The notes under the pieces: generated by a model
The model's input: the letters and a program-made list of their open reading frames with translations, nothing else
Database searches by the model: none
What the model was told of the DNA's origin: nothing
DNA from: Bemisia tabaci
Lineage: Eukaryota; Arthropoda; Insecta; Hemiptera; Aleyrodidae
Assembly: GCF_918797505.1 (NCBI RefSeq)
Contig: NC_092800.1
Location: 19,277,313 to 19,341,312 of the forward strand
DNA length: 64,000 nucleotides
Reading direction: 5' to 3'
Program-made: the position numbers and the translations under genes
Shown here: positions 16,231 through 56,639 of the stretch, piece after piece
Numbering within the stretch: position 1 is the first letter of the stretch
Layout: every line of letters begins with the position of its first letter

Positions 16231-16317
16231 CATTTGGACATATTTATGCTAAAAGGAACTATGTTACACGCAATCCCTATGCACATAGTTCCTTTTAGCA
16301 TAAATACGTGCATTATA
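16231..16317. repeat. Short hairpin repeat, TATGCTAAAAGGAACTATG
   Basis: TTATGCTAAAAGGAACTATG is mirrored by CATAGTTCCTTTTAGCATAA with a short loop. A decayed copy lies at 37198-37260. Confidence 0.7.
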
Positions 16318-16367
16318 CGCTAGATCATGGCCACAATCCAAGTCTCTCCGCTACGCAACCATCATTT

Positions 16368-16621
16368 CGATGGCTAAAGTGTGAAACCACGTATCTCCAA
16401 TGCGGACTTTCAAAGTGTCCTCTCCTATTTTAGTTTTCCGAAGAGTGGCAAGCCAACTTAATATCTTGAAATTTAAGTAGGGTATTTTGCTTACAGAGAG
16501 GAAAAATCAAGAAAATTTTCAAAAAATCACGTCGACTAATTTTTCAAAGGAAAACAAGTACGACAGGAAGTCTGCAACTTTATGAACGGAGATACGTGGT
16601 ATTCCACACTTTGGCCGTCGA
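16368..16621. repeat. MITE, CACGTATCTC family
   Basis: CGATGGCTAAAGTGTGAAACCACGT is mirrored by ACGTGGTATTCCACACTTTGGCCGTCG. The interior shares TACGACAGGAAGTCTGCAAC with the other copies. Confidence 0.7.
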
Positions 16622-16693
16622 TTTGATTGAGCTAGAGTCTGGTCACACCTGATTAAGTACTAATAAATCATCGGTTAGTATGGGTTCGTGAAT

Positions 16694-16858
16694 CAGTGGC
16701 GTGGCGTGAATTGCGATATATCGATTGTAATGCCATTTACCCCTATGATAAAGAATCGATTATTAAGGTGTTCGCTGCGAACACTCTGTTTATCGATCCT
16801 ATTCCATGGATTTAAATGGTCGATCAATCGATATATCGCAAAGCACGCTACGCCACTG
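16694..16858. mobile_element. 165-bp hAT-like MITE, CAGTGGCGTGGCGTG ends, copy 1
   Basis: Ends CAGTGGCGTGGCGTG and (complement) CGCTACGCCACTG; the middle holds GGTGTTCGCTGCGAACAC. It is flanked by TTCGTGAA (16685-16692, then one T) and TTCATGAA (16859-16866), an 8-bp duplication with one change. A second copy is at 54867-55030. Confidence 0.75.
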
Positions 16859-16989
16859 TTCATGAAGTAACCTTGATGCTCCGCTAGTCCCTTAGTCGGC
16901 TTCGGAAAGGTGTCTGCACTCTTTCCATTTCCTTGCACTTGATATTATGTAAATCTTATAGTCCAGTAGTAGGAGCGTTCTTTTTCTCC

Positions 16990-17165
16990 CCAGTCGAAGC
17001 CCCGGTTTTGACCTTGCGCCGCTGGACGCTACGCACGCCCGTGCTGGTGAGTATGCAAATGGTTTTGACTAATCGTGCGATGAGTCTGCAGCCGCTGAAG
17101 TTCAGTGTAACTTTGTGGTAATGCTCTCTAAAGCTCCAAAGCCCTACAAAGGATTTTCTTCAAGT
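16990..17165 (+). promoter_or_regulatory. Possible 5' non-coding exon/promoter of esterase gene A
   Basis: The block GTTTTGACCTTGCGCCGCTGG...TGAGTATGCAAAT resembles 35395-35480 upstream of gene B (GTTTTGACCTTGTGCCGCTGG...TGAGTATGCTAAT). Both are followed by a CAGT initiator-like motif (here near 17101) and a GT donor-like site (near 17163, GTGAGT). The shared position ahead of two paralogues suggests a duplicated promoter and first non-coding exon. This is inference. Confidence 0.35.
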
Positions 17166-17684
17166 GAGTCTTTTTCTCTCTATTAATTTGAATAGATTTA
17201 CGTTAAGGATGACTACAGCAGGGGTCGACCTAATTTTTTTAGTTTCTCGTTCGCTGTGTCTTGAATTAATACATACATAATATCTGTCAAAGTTAATCGA
17301 TGAGTTTGACTTGTGGTGTTTTTTTGGTGTGTTCCTCCGTGGGATTTATGATTAAATAATGGCGCGAATGGTTAGGAAAGTTACAAAGCGTATAATGACT
17401 TTATTAATTTTAGAAAATACCTGGGCGATTTGCGAACGATACGTGCGTCGTTTCGGAAGTAATTTTGAGCTTTTCTCGCCAAAAATTGATCAAATTTCAA
17501 TTTCAAAGGTATGCGACGCACTTATTCAGGAAGAATCCTCACATTTCTGAGGGGGGGGGGGGGAGTAGATTTGTGAAGGGGCCAAGCTAGACCCCTCCAG
17601 CCCTCCTACTTAGTTCCGCTTTTGCTGTTCTACACAATCTTCATGAAACCGGTATCAGCACTCCGACTAACGCTTTGGATAAAT

Positions 17685-17809
17685 AGACCATAATTTGCAA
17701 TCAGGAACTGCAAATTGTAGCTCAGTTTATGGACTACGTGTGTACTATGTACCTTTCAGCTTCCCATGTACTTACTTTTTTTTACAAATGAGCCGCAAAT
17801 TGTAGTCCA
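17685..17809. repeat. Degraded MITE, GGACTGCATTTTGCAA family
   Basis: Repeated TTTGCAA and GCAAATTGTAG motifs, a TTCCCATGTAC middle and a TAGTCCAT end resemble the family described at 54217-54356. The match is weak. Confidence 0.35.
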
Positions 17810-18636
17810 TATTACTAGTGAACTGATTTATCGCACGTTTTCTTCTTATCGTTTTGTCAGTTGTTGGGACATTGAATTCTCAATTAAGACAGAGTTTTTC
17901 AAGTAATTAGAATGATTCTCCTTCGCACCTTTAAGTCAGTCCCTGACTCTGATAGCTTTAAAAAATGTCATTTACAGGAATTAACTTTAAACATCATTTT
18001 ACTGCTAAGATTAGAATATTTACCAATGCAGAAAAATGAAATGATGCCAAGAATCATTATGTTTATCTCTTTCACTTACTTGAATGATACCATTTAAGAA
18101 TGCTAAATTTCACGATTTATTTGAAGACATGCGCTAAATGGATGAAAATGACGCGCGGCCCGCAGTTATTGTACCGATTTCGCATGAGTTTACCAACATA
18201 AATATTATATAGTAAATACATAGAACTAATACAGAACTGGTGATAATTTTTTTTCCACTCACTTTTTTTGCGACAAAATAGAGGCACTTAAAACTTATTC
18301 ACTGTTAATAATAGGCAAACAAATTTAGAGCGCCTTAATTTTTTCGTGTATGCAACACATGCAGCCCCTGAGCACGAATAGTTGCATCCAGAGGTTAACG
18401 TCAACTTTTTTAAGGCGGCTAGCTTCATTTCGTATATTTATCTCTCCGGGTAACTGCGGTATTGATGTATTAATACTAAAAAGAACTGAGACCAATAAAA
18501 TCAAAGAGAAATGAGAGGCATGTCTGACACATGGTTAATTTTGATTAAAACTTCGCAGTTTTATGCTCAGCATGTCTCTCTCTTAATCGCGGAGAACTTA
18601 CTTGTTTATCGCCAGAGAATAAATTCGACCAGAGTT

Positions 18637-18889
18637 CTGCCGTGCTAAGGAAAAACACCATATGAACATGCAAAAGTTGCCAAATGTCCTCCTAGAAAAT
18701 GTCCATTTTTTGTGGGAAAATACACACTATACCCTTGATATTTTCAGGGACTTTCGAAGAAATTGCGAGCAAACTAATCCGAAAAATGGGTGGGAAAATA
18801 TTCATAAGTTTTTCAGGAAATTCATGTTTTTCCAGATGAAACTTTGCAACGCCTGGAGGCTCACACCGCGTTTTTCCTTCGCAAGTCAG
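18637..18889. repeat. MITE, CTGCCGTGCTAAG family, with 4-bp duplication AGTT
   Basis: It begins CTGCCGTGCTAAGGAAAAAC and ends in a degraded mirror (GCGTTTTTCCTTCGCAAGTCAG). AGTT occurs immediately on both sides (18633-18636 and 18890-18893). Confidence 0.65.
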
Positions 18890-19132
18890 AGTTGGCATAG
18901 CCGGGCCGAAGATAAATCTCGCACTAGAAATAAAATCGTTTAACATTAGAACTAACAAGCATTAAAGCCTGATTCTCTCAAAATCTACCATTTTATCTCC
19001 ACGTATTATCATACCTGTGATATGTTTTAAATGTAATTTTTTGTTTGTTTCATGTCGTTTTTCAGCTAGATAAGAAAGGTTAGATTAGCAGTGTCGCCTG
19101 GGAGTCATACGAGTAGCAGCACCCTTCTCACG

Positions 19133-33663
<14,531 letters not shown>

Positions 33664-33950
33664 GGTTATTGTGGGAAATGCAGAAGAGGGGTTTCCCAGA
33701 CTTCACAGGGAAAATTATCAACAATTGTTGCTGGTACATCTTAAGTACTTGATGATATTGATACATTCTAACGAAAGAAAGTTCAACATCTAAAATGAGC
33801 TAATTTTTCAGCAATTTAAACATTAGGAGGGAAGAGAATAAGACAAACATTGTTTCCTAAAATCTTTAGATTCCATTCCACTATTTTTAATAGAAATATG
33901 CTCGTTTACACTTTTGTAATTGTATACATTATTTTTGTGATATTTGATTT

Positions 33951-33956
33951 AATAAA
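33951..33956 (+). terminator. Polyadenylation signal of gene A
   Basis: AATAAA lies about 290 nt after the gene A stop codon, giving a 3' UTR of roughly 0.3 kb. Confidence 0.55.
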
Positions 33957-33979
33957 CAGTATGTATTTGATTTTTTTTA

Positions 33980-34903
33980 AAATTATTGAATATCCATCAA
34001 ATTGGGTGTGAGGTGAATCTAGTGTAGACTAGATTGAATTTTAAGGGGCTCGATCAAGGCTTGCAGCAACCGGTTTCAAAATCCAAATAACGCAAAAAAA
34101 AGCAAACTTGAGGTTAAATAGGGGATATATTTTTTTTCTTTTGCCCGCTTTTCCAAAGGTGCCCTCATCGTCGCAAATCTTTAAACTTAGAGGCGGTGAT
34201 TCTCTGGAGGGTCGTAAGTTGGTGTTGTAGTTTCATATTCGACCGCCTTCAATTGACCGGTTGTAACACACCAAGAGATATTAACGTATGAGTAATTGCA
34301 GCTTCAGTATTTGAAGGGGCTACATGTCTGGAGATAGCCACTCACCTATTCACTCGTTAGTGCATTTCATGTAGTACCTCGGAAAAATCTCACGTCTATC
34401 GTGATTGGCGGGATTCGTAGCTTGCGTAATCTTTGTCTTTATTTTAGCTATGTTTTAAACCTTAAATGAGATTTTCCGTGTCTAAATGCCTGATGCATGA
34501 AGTAATTCATGACAATTAAGCATAATGCACCAAATTTCACCTAAAAAGAAAGTGTCCTTTGTGGCACTCGATTTTGAGAGAGCATTGTTTCTATTCTAAG
34601 TCAATCCGTTCTCTTGATTTTAGCTCATCCGGAGTACTCCCGGTCTCGCAATTAGAAGAATTTCTCTTCGCTTCGAAAAGAACTTCTCTAAAATATTTCG
34701 GTCCTGCAAATGACTTTCATTTAATTTCGAAAATGGCTTCCAGAAGATTTCACCGGAAAATATTAACTGGCTATTCAGGGTGACGACTTTTCTAAGATAT
34801 CAACATTTTCTAACTTATTCCAGGGCATTTAAGGAGTTTTAGCGAGAAAATATTTAGCAAAAGATTCTCTGCTTCTAAATCAGAGACAATTCTAAATCTT
34901 CGA

Positions 34904-34947
<44 letters not shown>

Positions 34948-35219
34948 TTTGACGACTTTGATACGAGTATATTGGATTTACAGAATTCCTCCCTTATGAT
35001 TCCATTCATGGTCCAAGAAGCACCAAGTCCTGTGTCAGCCCCCCCCCCTCCCCCCGGCCCGCCAAGCTGCGCAGCTGCCCCTCGTCCATGACGTCAGCAA
35101 GAGCTAACGTCAGATAACGCGTTTTACCTGGCAGATATAGCCTCATTTTCAAAATTCCCACTCGATCGGCTTTTTCTGACGTCATGCGCAGTAGATTCCT
35201 CATTCTCGTAGCTGAGAAG
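33980..35219. other. Intergenic DNA between genes A and B
   Basis: No coding region recognised. It contains a poly-A run near 34909-34940 and a C-rich tract at 35040-35060. Confidence 0.3.
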
Positions 35220-35356
35220 AGCCTGTGTCACACTATCAAAACTAGCCATCAAAATATCAACGTCAGGCGTTGTGATTGGCTTATTCGATTACTCGGACGA
35301 ATCACAGCACTCGACCTTGACATTTTGTTGGCGTATTTTGATAGTGTGACACAGGC
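35220..35356. repeat. Foldback MITE, AGCCTGTGTCACACTATC ends
   Basis: AGCCTGTGTCACACTATCAAAA is mirrored by TTTTGATAGTGTGACACAGGCT. The mirror symmetry continues weakly inward. It is 137 bp and non-coding. Confidence 0.7.
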
Positions 35357-35389
35357 TATTGGCTGACTGGGCGCTTATTATTATTAGAT

Positions 35390-35670
35390 GATGAGTTTTG
35401 ACCTTGTGCCGCTGGTCACCGCGGCCGGCTGGCGGCGCGGCGCCTTGCTTACTGGGTCTGGGTATGAGTATGCTAATCGTAGGAAGATTTAAAATTTTAA
35501 ACTCATCATACAACAGTCTCTTTGAGACCGCTGATTATCGACACGCTTCGAAAAAACCACCAATTTTCACGATGAAGTGAGATCAGACCATCAGTTAGTG
35601 GCTTGTGCGAGTGGAATATAGTTCGGTGTTCTTTTCTGTTCGTGAAATTGAACACCAGTCTTCTACACGT
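35390..35670 (+). promoter_or_regulatory. Possible promoter and 5' non-coding exon of esterase gene B
   Basis: It carries the block shared with 16990-17165 ahead of gene A. A TCAGTTAGT initiator-like motif lies at 35589 and a consensus donor GTAAGTATA at about 35669. If used, it would splice to an acceptor shortly before 36760. An alternative is a start site nearer the coding exon, where all three paralogues also keep a CAGT motif about 35-60 nt upstream of the ATG. Confidence 0.35.
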
Positions 35671-35733
35671 AAGTATATATACTTTTCAGTAATTTTCTAG
35701 TTTGTCTTAATAAGCGGACATGTGAAATCTACG

Positions 35734-35980
35734 ATGGTGTGCTGATAAAGAACGCCGTATGAGCCTTCAAACGTTGCCAAATTTATTTTAATAAAATATG
35801 AATTTTCAGAGGAATCTGATAGTACTTTTCTTCGAAATATTCAGAGAATGCTATTAGTGGTCATATCTAAACTATCTAAAAATTGCAATTGAAAATGTTC
35901 ATAACGCTTTTCAAAATAAACATTTTACTGCAGGAAATTTTGCAACTCTCGAATTCTCTTACGGCGTTTTTCTTTAGCTT
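35734..35980. repeat. Degraded MITE, CTGCCGTGCTAAG family
   Basis: GAACGCCGTATGAGCCTTCAAACGTTGCC at the left and GCAACTCTCGAATTCTCTTACGGCGTTTTTCTTTAGC at the right are mirror images, as in the family. The outermost bases are mutated. Confidence 0.6.
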
Positions 35981-36160
35981 ATAATTGCATACGGCCGGCA
36001 CCGCTGTGCATAGGAAAAAAAACCCCATTTGAACATTCACGAGCATGTACCTACATGCGATTTTAATTCCATATATATTCTTTATCCTCAGGGAGATTCT
36101 AAAATTTTAGATTAGTCTCGTAAAAAACAGGAGATCGAATCATGTGATCCCAGCAACATT

Positions 36161-36296
36161 TGGACTGCATTTTGCAATAATGAAATGCAATTTTTGGCTT
36201 ATACATAGAAACACCCATATGCACAAGGAAACTAATGGCACATAATATGCTGCTTCTAAAATGATATTGTAGTTCCTAATCGCAAGATGAAGTACA
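36161..36296. repeat. MITE, GGACTGCATTTTGCAA family
   Basis: TGGACTGCATTTTGCAATAA, then TTGGCTTATACATAGAAACACCCATATGCACA, GGAAACTAATGGCACATAAT and TTGTAGTTCCTAAT, in the family order. Confidence 0.6.
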
Positions 36297-36826
36297 TTTG
36301 AGGGGCTTGGAGGACAAGGCACATAAGTGCTGTTTTCGGAAAAATTGAGATATTCTTGAACGCAACTAAAGTTAGTTTGAAAGTATATTCTGTGAAAAAT
36401 TCGCAATTAAAATCCAACTTTAAAGCATCAAAAAAAGAGCTTAAGCTTTCTCTCTGCCATATGGCTCCATGTAATTTTGAAATTGTAAACAAGTGTTTCT
36501 TGAAATAGCAAAATCTGCACTTATGCGCCTTGTCCTCCAAGCCCCCCATTTTGCTTGATGCTCGGCTCCATTTGAAATCTTATCCATATTTATTTACAAA
36601 GAATATACATATCGGCTTATACATACTTATAATCTACTTGAATTCGAGTTGAACAATTGAACTAATCTCTAATGCATAAGCAAATGACGGTCATACTATT
36701 TTATCTCATCGCTTTATCGTAGACTGGAGTGGTTCTGATGCAATTTTGTGTTGTTTTCTAAATAAAGAAAAGCCGATCATCAGTGCCGCTTGGGCTAGGC
36801 TCGATAGTGGACGCATGTGTATCACG

Positions 36827-52447
<15,621 letters not shown>

Positions 52448-52678
52448 TCACAAAGAAGACACTGATGCATGATGACTGGTGCATGACAATTTTTTGAGAG
52501 TCTAGGAAACTTACGAACAAAAAGTCCCGACAAAATTCCTCAATGAAAATGAACTTTACATAGGTAAATACTAAGCACTCCAGTGATAGGCAGTGCTCTA
52601 GTCAAACATATGAGTGAGGATAATGTGAAAAAAATCATTGCAGTATTTGTGTTCTGTCTCTTTTTAACGAAGTTCCCA

Positions 52679-52910
52679 CACAGGAAAAAAAAATACATTG
52701 GATCTAGAGTCCAGACTCTTGAAAACACTGACAAGAAAAAATACTCTTGATTCAATCGGATTTTTGCTTGAATCAAAACGAAATCCGCTTAAATTAAGAG
52801 GCTTGGTTCTTGATTTAAGCTAGATTCTGATTGATTGAATCAAGAGTACTTGTTCTTGTCGATGTTTTTAAGAGTCTGGACTCTAGATCCAATGTGTTTA
52901 TTTTTTCAGT
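52679..52910. repeat. Foldback MITE, ATTGGATCTAGAGTCCAGACTC ends
   Basis: ACATTGGATCTAGAGTCCAGACTC is mirrored by GAGTCTGGACTCTAGATCCAATGT. The inner symmetry includes ACTCTTGATTCAATC. The outer ends include A/T runs with CACTG at the right. Confidence 0.75.
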
Positions 52911-53024
52911 GCAAGAGAGCTGCAGTTTATGTATGTACTGCGCAATGCAGAAGGAGCAGCGAGATTGTGGTTAATATACCATTCACCTCCATTGCACGTG
53001 GAGGTATAGTGTTCTGTGAGCAAT

Positions 53025-53280
53025 TCGACGGTGTAAATCAGCAACCACGTATCTCGTTTGCGGTGTTTGAAAATCTCCGCTCCTATTTCATTTTTTTAAA
53101 GAAGTACAAATCAACATAAATGGTTAAAATTTTCATAGAATTTTCCTCGCACAGAGAAGAAAAATCACGGCAGTTTTTAAGAATTGACGTTGAGTAGTTT
53201 TCCATGTAAAAAATAAAGCATGACAGGAAGTATGCCACGTCGCAAACTGAGGTACGTGGTTGCGCACTTACACCGTCGAA
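53025..53280. repeat. MITE, CACGTATCTC family, full copy
   Basis: TTCGACGGTGTAA and CAACCACGTATCTC at the left are mirrored by TACGTGGTTGCGCACTTACACCGTCGAA at the right. The interior has GAAGAAAAATCACGGCAG and ATGACAGGAAGT. Confidence 0.75.
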
Positions 53281-53303
53281 TTACATCTGTTAATGGACTA
53301 TAC

Positions 53304-53308
<5 letters not shown>

Positions 53309-53347
<39 letters not shown>

Positions 53348-53465
53348 AACCATCACTGGCTCATCCGTGAAAGCACCATCTGCAGGGAGACTAATCTCAC
53401 ATACGTTGTTTCTAAAATGAGTCAGAAAGTTTAGTTCCTTATTTCAAAATTATCTTAGTCCATAG
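53309..53465. repeat. Poly-A run followed by a MITE fragment of the GGACTGCATTTTGCAA family
   Basis: About 36 A residues (53309-53344) precede CTGGCTCATCCGTGAAAGCACC and GAGTCAGAAAGTTTAGTTCCTTATT. The left end of the MITE is lost in the A run. Confidence 0.45.
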
Positions 53466-54216
53466 CATATACACAGCGTAGAAAAGGTTTTACAGGATTG
53501 TTACTAATTCACTTTCAAACCAATAGCTCATGATAGCGATCTATGCTTGGAGGAATATTCTTGAAAAATTGAGATGGATAGAATTTTGATAGCAACCAAG
53601 TTGAAATGCTCTATTAAAAGAAGAGGAAGTGCCGATTCTGTGACCCGAATTTGATTGTTTTGTTTCGTTTACTTAAGCCTTTAAGTTAATTCCTCTCTTT
53701 TAAATTTTGGGTGTTTTTTTCCACATTCATAATTTTTCGGCAATCGACAGATAGTAATATCTAGTATCTGGTTGATCACACTGTTTTCAAATTTTTAAAT
53801 TGTGGGCAACAATTTCCTCGTTCCATGAAACGAACAGGAAAGACAACCCCCCCCCGCCCCAACGTAAAGTTTAACCGTTAAAAATAATCTGGGTACTGCA
53901 CAGAAGGTAGGCATATCAGACGCTGGCTGATGATTAAGATGTAATAATAAATTCGACAGGCTCTCTTCTTTATTGCCCTCGATACGGAATTCTATTCTTT
54001 TGTCAAAGTTACATGATTGCTGATGTATTCTATATGCGCAATATATAAACAGAGGAGACATTGAATTCAGTCTTTTTATTACATCCACCATTCTATTACT
54101 TTTTTTATTATGTCTTTCACACCATCTCAGGGTTCCGATCAAATAAGTTGTGGCTTTCGATCCACCCATTTCAAGGCATTATTTTTGATCAGCGTTCACA
54201 AGGAAGTTCTAATAGT
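53466..54216. other. Intergenic DNA between genes B and C
   Basis: No gene is recognised. A 124-codon open frame on the minus strand (53795-54169) has no recognisable motif. Confidence 0.3.
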
Positions 54217-54356
54217 TGGACTGCATTTTGGAATTTGGAACTATAAATTCTGAGTCATCTGAAAAAAACACTCATGTGCATAGGGAAATTAATGACACAT
54301 ACGGTATTTTTAAACCGGGCCAGAATTTATAGTTCCAAATTGCAAAATGCAGTCCA
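54217..54356. repeat. MITE, GGACTGCATTTTGCAA family, best copy
   Basis: TGGACTGCATTTTGGAATTTGGAACTATAAATTCTGA is mirrored by CAGAATTTATAGTTCCAAATTGCAAAATGCAGTCCA. It is 140 bp. This copy defines the family. Confidence 0.75.
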
Positions 54357-54866
54357 GTTTAGGAAGAACGGTCGTATCCTCGTATCAGGCCTTAAAAAAA
54401 TGGAATTTCATACCTGAACTTGTAAGCGTAAGAGCCTATAGACTAACTTATTGGCTACCTCATTCGATATAGTATCAAACCCTTGGCAATGTAAACAAAC
54501 ACAGAACCTTGATTCTGATTTCCGCCTATTCGCGCCCTTTGCATGGTGGTAATGCGTCTAAGTGTTTCTTACATTCGAAAGTTCTTGTTTCTAATGAGTT
54601 TTTAATTGATTCATGACTGGTCAATGACTACATTTTGATGAATTAACCCAATTAACTCATGAAGAATTCGCACATAAGGTTATGTTGGTTTGTTTTGGTT
54701 CGAGCCAAGACTTCGATAGTAGGTATACTGAATGACGTAGGCTATTGCTACGATAAAAAATCTTAATATCCCACCTTCACAGTAATTGCTTTTGTTATCA
54801 AAAGATTATAATACTTTTTTATGCGGTAGACTATCTGCGGACCGATTATTGAAACTATGTCAGTAC

Positions 54867-55030
54867 CAGTGGCGTGGCGTGCTTTGCGATATATCGATTG
54901 TTATGCCATTTAAACCTATGGAAAAGGATCGATAAACAGAGTGTTCGCAGCGAACACCTTAATATCGATTCTTTCCCATAGGTTTAAATGGCAGAAAAAT
55001 CGATACATCGCAATCCACGCCACGCCACTG
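54867..55030. mobile_element. 164-bp hAT-like MITE with exact 8-bp duplication GTCAGTAC
   Basis: Ends CAGTGGCGTGGCGTGC and (complement) CCACGCCACGCCACTG; central GTGTTCGCAGCGAACAC palindrome. GTCAGTAC occurs immediately on both sides (54859-54866 and 55031-55038). The size, ends and duplication identify a hAT-type MITE. Confidence 0.85.
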
Positions 55031-55681
55031 GTCAGTACGACTAGGCAAGACTAGCCCTATCTTTACCATGCAATACATAGCATTACGACGTCTTATCGGG
55101 CTACTTTAAACTTTTAATAATATGGCCCGCTGATTGGACTAATGAAGTATTTACGCCAAACCTTCTCTTGCCTCCTATAGTTTTATCTCGTGTTCGGTTA
55201 CTTAATCCTCAATAAAGCTGGGATTTTTTAGTAATTGGGATGATTTTTTATCGATTTTAATTAAGTCTATGGCTTTGATGATGAGCCGCATGAACTGATG
55301 AGCTCTTTGAGTCACAAATAGAAGAAACTGACATTTACGCAAAGTAATTCTAAACAATTTTTTTTTCTGCCGAGATTAGCATTGACTTACGTTCACTCGA
55401 GCAGAAAAATCCATTGACGCCAAATTATATTATGTTCAATATTTAGATACTGTACAGAGTGAAACCATTGAGGCTGATAAAAATTTACATCATTGTTTCA
55501 CATGCGCTCAGGGAGCGAAAATAGCGAGGGGCCACGGTACTCTTTTCGCATGACCTTAATTTCTCTATGTCAATAGAGCAAATTAAATAGTGCGCATCAC
55601 TGTCAGGAGGCCAATAAAATGTCGAGCGCCTTCAATTTTGTGTATATGCAATGCGGTTAGCCCTTGAGTACGAATAGTTGC

Positions 55682-56470
55682 CAGGGCTGGTTTAAGGGGG
55701 TGGCCACATGGGCCGCGGCCATGGCGGCAAAATGTAGAGAGCGGCAAATTTTGCTATATTTTTTAATGTAGGTATCAAAAAAAAGAAGAAAAAATCGGAT
55801 TCAGAAAATAAATTATAAAAGAGAAAAGGAGATAAAATCTTTCATTTCCTGGAAAAGTGAAAGTATAGTAATCTCTAATATTTGTCGTCTTTTGGTGATA
55901 CAAAAGACAACTTGCACGTGAACGACAGGCTTAGAGAGCAATGATGACGAGGACGAGCCTGAAAGGCCTGACAAGGATGAAAAGGAGAAGCCCTCGGCGC
56001 GGCGGCGGTCTGCATGAAACGCATAGTGCCTACAAGACTGCAAGAATACTTCACGCATTGCGTCAAATGCACTGCAGTCAGCGGCAGTCGGCTTGAAACG
56101 CATAGCGCCTTCAAGACTGCAAGAATACTTCGCGCATTGCGCCAAACATAGCGCGGTCGGCGCAGCACAGCGGCGGAAGTTAAAATTATTAAACCACATT
56201 TATGTTTGTTCTTCCATAATTTTTTCGTTCGTTTGTTATAAATAGAATGCCTTTTCCAAACAAGGATGGGTTTACGGAACTTAACTTTCGCGTATAGTTC
56301 CGTGGCCTTTTGTTAGTGTTGAGAGGACTTTCGCAAAAAAATGTACATCCAACACGAGTAAACGCGTCTCATACACTCCTCCCCCGCCGGCACGTTCACT
56401 TAACGAATGAGAAGGGGGCGGAAAAATACAGGCGGCCCATGAGCGGCAAGTAGGTGAATCCGGCCCGGAT
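55682..56470. mobile_element. 0.79-kb hAT-like element, CAGGGCCGG family, exact 8-bp duplication ATAGTTGC
   Basis: It begins CAGGGCTGGTTTAAGGGGGTGGCCACATGGGCC and ends GTGAATCCGGCCCGGAT, matching the outer element in gene B. ATAGTTGC flanks both sides (55674-55681 and 56471-56478). Uninterrupted relatives of the target sequence (CACGAATAGTTGCATC) occur near 18378 and, inverted, near 40458. Internal TACTTCACGCATTGCG modules occur near 56045 and (with one change) 56125. Confidence 0.8.
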
Positions 56471-56491
56471 ATAGTTGCATTCATCTTGCAG

Positions 56492-56628
56492 AAGCCACAA
56501 CAGCCGCAATCATGAAAATTACAATTTGGCGTGACAAAGAATGCACTTTTATGTTCGCAAATCAATCAATTTTGCATTTTAAATTTTCCGCAGGAAAAAG
56601 TTCACAACAAGGCACTTCCTGTGCGGTA
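56492..56628 (+). pseudogene. Relic esterase exons 2 and 3
   Basis: After an intact-looking acceptor (ATCTTGCAG), AAGCCACAACAGCCGCAATC, then GACAAAGAATGCA and TTCGCAAATCAAT align in order with exon 2 of gene A (AGCCACAACCACTGGAGCC, GACAAAGAATGCA, CCGCAAATCGATTT). A second acceptor-like CCGCAG at 56593 precedes a stretch resembling the start of exon 3 (AACAAGGCACTTCCTGTG, compare NKATKLPV). The open frame is broken and both exons are shortened. No other exon of this copy was found. Confidence 0.6.
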
Positions 56629-56639
56629 ACTTAATCTAC

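Noticed and set aside
53795..54169. 124-codon open frame on the minus strand as a gene
   Set aside because: No recognisable domain, no splice context, and it lies in intergenic DNA surrounded by MITEs.
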